Shown here: piece after piece, positions 5,899 through 8,616 of the stretch
Layout of the letters: each line of letters opens with the position of its first letter
Position numbering within the stretch: the stretch's first letter is position 1
From: Gammaproteobacteria bacterium
GTDB taxonomy: Bacteria > Pseudomonadota > Gammaproteobacteria > Nitrosococcales > Methylophagaceae
Direction of reading: 5' to 3'
Length of the DNA: 8,616 nt
Assembly: GCA_002402245.1 (NCBI GenBank)
Contig: NVVP01000011.1
Span: forward strand, 43,876 to 52,491
Program-made: the position numbers and the translations under genes
Notes under the pieces: generated by a model
What the model was told of the DNA's origin: nothing
Seen by the model: only the letters and a program-made list of their open reading frames with translations
The model's database searches: none

Positions 5899-6951
5899 AT
5901 GACTGCATTATTTTCTTGTCGAGATATAATTGAAAACCTGACTACTGCCATTGTGGTGATGGACAATGCTTTACGCATTAATACGCTGAACTCTGCGGCC
6001 GAAGTTTTATTTGGCATGAGTGAGCGTCAGGCTAGCTCAATTCCTATTCAATCATTTTTATTAAGTAATAGTGCATTACTAGCAGGGCTCAATCGAGTTA
6101 AAGATACTGGTCTTGAATTAATTGAACGAGAAATTAAGCTTTACATTCCTAGTAGAGGGGAAGTATTGGTTGATTGCTCAATTAAATTTATAGAAAATAG
6201 TGAAGCTCAACCTTCCATTTTATTAGAGCTCTCCCAGTTAGAATTTCAACAACGCATTAGCCGAGAAGAAAGTTTAAATACGCAGCAGCAAGTATTACGA
6301 GGTTTAGCCCATGAGGTTAAAAACCCTCTAGGCGGATTACGTGGAGCCGCTCAATTATTAGAGCGCCAATTGGATTCTGCTGAATTAAAAGAATACACCA
6401 CGATTATTATTAGTGAAGCTGATCGATTACAGAACTTGATGACAAAAATGTTAGGTTCTCATCATATGCCTGAGCCTGAACAAGTCAATATTCATGAGAT
6501 TTTACAGCGGGTACGGCAACTGGTTTCATCCGACACCGATAGTCGACTTGAATTAGTCGGAGATTATGACCCGAGTATTCCTGACCTCTATGTAGACTTT
6601 GATCAAATGGTACAAGTTTTCCTTAATATAATCTTAAATGCAGTACAAGCACTTGATGGTGCAGGCCGAATTATATTAAGAACACGAGTGCTACGTAATA
6701 TTACCATTGAGCAAACACCTTATCGTCTCGGCGTGTGCATTGAAGTTGAAGATAATGGACCTGGAGTTCCGGCGGAGTTACACGAAAGTATATTTTTCCC
6801 AATGGTGACAGGTCGAGCAGAAGGCACAGGTTTAGGCCTTTACTTAGTTCAAAGTTTAATAAATCGTAATAACGGTATGATTTCATGTGCCAGCCAACCA
6901 CAACACACCGTATTTTCAGTTATATTTCCATTGGAGACATCAAATGGCTAA
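5899..6951 (+). CDS. glnL: Nitrogen regulation sensor kinase/phosphatase NtrB (GlnL)
   Basis: The 350-aa product (E. coli 349) is the cytoplasmic histidine kinase of the nitrogen two-component system. With PII (GlnB) it phosphorylates NtrC under nitrogen limitation and dephosphorylates it when nitrogen is plentiful. Seen: an N-terminal PAS domain (about 8-100) with VVMDNALRINTLNSAAEVLFG; the H-box LAHEVKNPLGGLRGAAQLLE with phospho-accepting His138; the N-box around Asn247 (LNIILNAVQALDG); and ATP-binding DNGPG (285-289) and GTGLGL (309-314). No transmembrane segment is present, as expected for NtrB. The ATG at 5899 follows an in-frame TAG at 5881-5883 and has only a weak AGAG Shine-Dalgarno. 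The 3' end overlaps ntrC by 8 bp, indicating translational coupling. Upstream NtrC and sigma-54 sites suggest autoregulation. Confidence 0.96.
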   Translation: MTALFSCRDIIENLTTAIVVMDNALRINTLNSAAEVLFGMSERQASSIPIQSFLLSNSALLAGLNRVKDTGLELIEREIKLYIPSRGEVLVDCSIKFIENSEAQPSILLELSQLEFQQRISREESLNTQQQVLRGLAHEVKNPLGGLRGAAQLLERQLDSAELKEYTTIIISEADRLQNLMTKMLGSHHMPEPEQVNIHEILQRVRQLVSSDTDSRLELVGDYDPSIPDLYVDFDQMVQVFLNIILNAVQALDGAGRIILRTRVLRNITIEQTPYRLGVCIEVEDNGPGVPAELHESIFFPMVTGRAEGTGLGLYLVQSLINRNNGMISCASQPQHTVFSVIFPLETSNG

Positions 6952-8335
6952 GAAATCAATAGTATGGGTTGTCGATGATGACCGTTCAATAAGGTGGGTT
7001 TTACAAAAAGCACTTGAGTCTGTCAATATCGTTGTTCGAGCATTTGATAATGCCCTAGATGTTATTTCGCAACTAGATTCAGAAAAGCCTGATGTTTTGG
7101 TAAGCGATATTCGTATGCCGGGGATGGATGGTCTACAGCTATTATCTAAAATTAAAGAAAAAGTCCCTGAATTACCGGTTATTATCATGACGGCTTATTC
7201 TGATTTAGATAGTGCGGTATCGGTGTATGAAGGTGGGGCGTTTGAATACCTACCTAAGCCTTTTGATATTGATGATGCGGTTGATTTAGTTCAACGTGCG
7301 ATTGATCATCAAAATGAACAAGCAGCCACTGCCGATGACACTGTACCTATCACTATGGAAATTATTGGTGAAGCACCTGCGATGCAGGATGTATTCAGAG
7401 CTATTGGCCGATTAGCGCGCTCCAATATTACCGTGTTAATTAATGGTGAATCAGGAACGGGTAAAGAGTTAGTCGCCAATGCCTTACATAAACATAGTCC
7501 ACGTAGGAATGCGCCTTTTATTGCACTTAATATGGCGGCTATTCCAAAAGAATTGATGGAGTCCGAACTCTTTGGTCATGAAAAAGGTTCATTTACCGGT
7601 GCTCATGCACTGCGTAAAGGCCGATTTGAACAGGCTGAAGGCGGCACATTATTTTTAGATGAAATTGGGGATATGCCCTTAGACTTACAGACACGCTTAT
7701 TAAGAGTGTTATCTGATGGGGTATTTTTTCGGGTAGGTGGACATGGTGCGATCCAAGCAGATGTACGCATTGTGGCTGCAACACATCAGAATTTAGAACA
7801 ACGCGTTGAACGAGGTGAGTTTAGAGAAGATTTATTTCATCGTTTAAATGTAATCCGTATTCAAATACCTGCATTACGAGAACGGCAAGAAGATGTACCT
7901 GTTTTAGCGAGTTACTTTCTTAATAAAGCCGCCGTTGAATTAATTGTACCGGTAAAAAGCTTATCTAAAGACGTTGAACAGTACCTAAGTCAATTGACTT
8001 GGCCAGGTAATGTTCGCCAATTAGAGAACACTTGCCGGTGGTTAACGGTGATGTCACCGGCTAAAGTGGTGCAGATGGACGATTTACCAAGTGAATTAAC
8101 AACGGATACATCGACTACTCCAGCAGAGTCAGGCAACTGGCAAGTACTGTTTAAACAATGGGCAGCAAATAAGGCGTTAACTGGCCAAGATGCTGTTCTA
8201 GCAGAGGTTGTTCCCTTAGTTGAACAGCTATTAATGGAGGTTGCACTGGAGAAAACAGCTGGAAGGCGACAAGAAGCAGCCAAGTTATTAGGCTGGGGAA
8301 GAAATACATTAACGAGAAAGTTAAAAGATAGTTGA
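6944..8335 (+). CDS. glnG: Nitrogen regulation response regulator NtrC (GlnG)
   Basis: The 463-aa product (E. coli 469) is a sigma-54 activator that, when phosphorylated by NtrB, remodels the RNA polymerase closed complex at glnA and other nitrogen promoters. Seen: a receiver domain with the acidic pocket at Asp11-Asp13 and phospho-accepting Asp55 (LVSDIRMPGMDG); an AAA+ domain with Walker A GESGTGKE (168-175), the sigma-54-contact loop GSFTGA (215-220), Walker B LFLDEIGD (Asp239-Glu240) and Arg294/Arg300 in FREDLFHR; and a Fis-type helix-turn-helix at the end (EAAKLLGWGRNTLTRKL). GSFTGA differs from the usual GAFTGA. The ATG at 6944 is chosen, not the in-frame GTG at 6887: TTGGAG at 6931-6936 is 7 nt away, and the resulting MAKKSIVWVVDDD aligns with NtrC N-termini. 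It overlaps glnL by 8 bp. No terminator is seen after the stop. Confidence 0.97.
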   Translation: MAKKSIVWVVDDDRSIRWVLQKALESVNIVVRAFDNALDVISQLDSEKPDVLVSDIRMPGMDGLQLLSKIKEKVPELPVIIMTAYSDLDSAVSVYEGGAFEYLPKPFDIDDAVDLVQRAIDHQNEQAATADDTVPITMEIIGEAPAMQDVFRAIGRLARSNITVLINGESGTGKELVANALHKHSPRRNAPFIALNMAAIPKELMESELFGHEKGSFTGAHALRKGRFEQAEGGTLFLDEIGDMPLDLQTRLLRVLSDGVFFRVGGHGAIQADVRIVAATHQNLEQRVERGEFREDLFHRLNVIRIQIPALRERQEDVPVLASYFLNKAAVELIVPVKSLSKDVEQYLSQLTWPGNVRQLENTCRWLTVMSPAKVVQMDDLPSELTTDTSTTPAESGNWQVLFKQWAANKALTGQDAVLAEVVPLVEQLLMEVALEKTAGRRQEAAKLLGWGRNTLTRKLKDS

Positions 8336-8343
8336 TTATAGGC

Positions 8344-8372
8344 TTGCAAAGCAGGGAGCTTAGCCGTATAAT
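8344..8372 (+). promoter_or_regulatory. Sigma-70 promoter of the initiator tRNA gene
   Basis: TTGCAA (8344-8349), a 17-bp spacer and a perfect TATAAT (8367-8372). The start is expected near 8379, giving about 10 nt of 5' leader for RNase P to remove. It begins 8 bp after the glnG stop. Confidence 0.85.
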
Positions 8373-8388
8373 TCATTGCTTAATCAGG

Positions 8389-8465
<77 letters not shown>

Positions 8466-8471
8466 ATTTAA

Positions 8472-8503
8472 CAAAAACAGACCCCTTTATGGGGTTTTTG
8501 TTT
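8472..8503 (+). terminator. Intrinsic terminator of the tRNA gene
   Basis: ACCCC (8481-8485), loop TTTAT and GGGGT (8491-8495) form the core, extended by imperfect A-rich/T-rich pairing (CAAAAACAG against TTTTGTTT). The T-rich stretch 8495-8503 completes a terminator 7-40 nt after the tRNA CCA. Confidence 0.8.
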
Positions 8504-8515
8504 ATCTGGAGGTTA

Positions 8516-8544
8516 GAAAATTGGGCTATAGGCCCTTTTTTTTT
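8516..8544 (+). terminator. Second terminator, directly before rimP
   Basis: GGGCT (8523-8527) pairs with GGCCC (8531-8535) around a 3-nt loop, followed by nine T (8536-8544). The stem can be extended after a 2-nt mismatch by GAAAA (8516-8520) pairing with T's. Its T-run ends only 5 bp before the rimP ATG, an unusual position for a terminator. It may reduce rimP expression or shape its translation start. Confidence 0.65.
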
Positions 8545-8549
8545 ATGTT

Positions 8550-8616
8550 ATGGCGATACAAGATCAAATTGAACAATTAATTGAGTTGCCAATTGAGTCT
8601 CTTGGCTATGAATTGG
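8550..8616 (+). CDS. rimP: Ribosome maturation factor RimP, N-terminal fragment
   Basis: Only the first 22 codons are present, reading MAIQDQIEQLIELPIESLGY and then EL; the window ends inside codon 23. The ...LPIESLGYEL pattern matches the RimP N-terminus (E. coli ...APVEALGFEL). RimP helps mature the 30S ribosomal subunit. Support also comes from the position after an initiator tRNA, as in metY-rimP-nusA-infB. The ATG at 8545 is rejected because its frame stops after 11 codons. No Shine-Dalgarno lies directly upstream; the nearest strong one, GGAGG at 8508-8512, is 37 nt away on the other side of a hairpin. Confidence 0.78.
   Translation, partial: MAIQDQIEQLIELPIESLGYEL

Noticed and set aside
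6887..6943. Longer NtrC starting at GTG 6887
   Set aside because: The extra 19 residues do not resemble NtrC N-termini, and the ATG at 6944 has its own TTGGAG and gives the expected start.
7990..8376. Minus-strand open frame of 128 codons over the end of glnG
   Set aside because: It is antisense to the conserved NtrC DNA-binding domain and the tRNA promoter, and shows no recognisable domain.

Overview
The window comes from the chromosome of a moderately AT-rich gammaproteobacterium. It contains the blocks yhdP-tldD, glnA-ntrB-ntrC and initiator tRNA-rimP, each in gammaproteobacterial order, and the encoded proteins have family-typical lengths (TldD 480 aa, GlnA 469 aa, NtrB 350 aa, NtrC 463 aa). 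A DUF4124 protein between glnA and ntrB, and a PP-loop/TusA pair upstream of glnA, argue against an enterobacterium. A free-living, possibly sulfur- or methyl-oxidising relative of the Thiotrichales/Methylophaga type is plausible, but the genus cannot be fixed from this sequence. All genes are on the + strand. I see no mobile element, CRISPR array or sign of recent gene transfer.

Layout. Positions 3-554 hold the 3' end of yhdP (envelope lipid transport), followed by tldD (614-2056). A 109-bp gap carries a 9-bp inverted repeat and leads into a two-gene, translationally coupled unit (2166-3442). It encodes a ThiI/MnmA-like PP-loop ATPase with a C-terminal NFACT-R-like RNA-binding region, and a TusA-family sulfur carrier. 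Together they look like a non-canonical sulfur-transfer or RNA-thiolation module, and they are the least characterised part of the window.

The rest is mainly a nitrogen-regulation locus. glnA (3609-5018) is preceded by two NtrC-type palindromes 29 bp apart, the first overlapping the stop codon of the TusA gene, and by a good sigma-54 promoter. It is followed by a long structured 3' UTR and a strong terminator. A small secreted DUF4124 protein (5183-5698) has a sigma-70 promoter placed so that its mRNA would be leaderless. ntrB (glnL) and ntrC (glnG) overlap by 8 bp and have their own NtrC palindrome and candidate sigma-54 promoter. The implied circuit is this: NtrB phosphorylates NtrC under nitrogen limitation, NtrC~P activates sigma-54 promoters at glnA and ntrBC, and glutamine synthetase makes glutamine.

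The right end has a strong sigma-70 promoter, an initiator tRNA-Met gene (8389-8465) with an unpaired U1/U72, two tandem terminators and the first 22 codons of rimP. This matches the metY-rimP-nusA order of other gammaproteobacteria. The unusual points are regulatory: a palindrome that could be both NtrC operator and terminator, a probable leaderless mRNA, and a rimP start with its only strong Shine-Dalgarno sequence beyond a hairpin.
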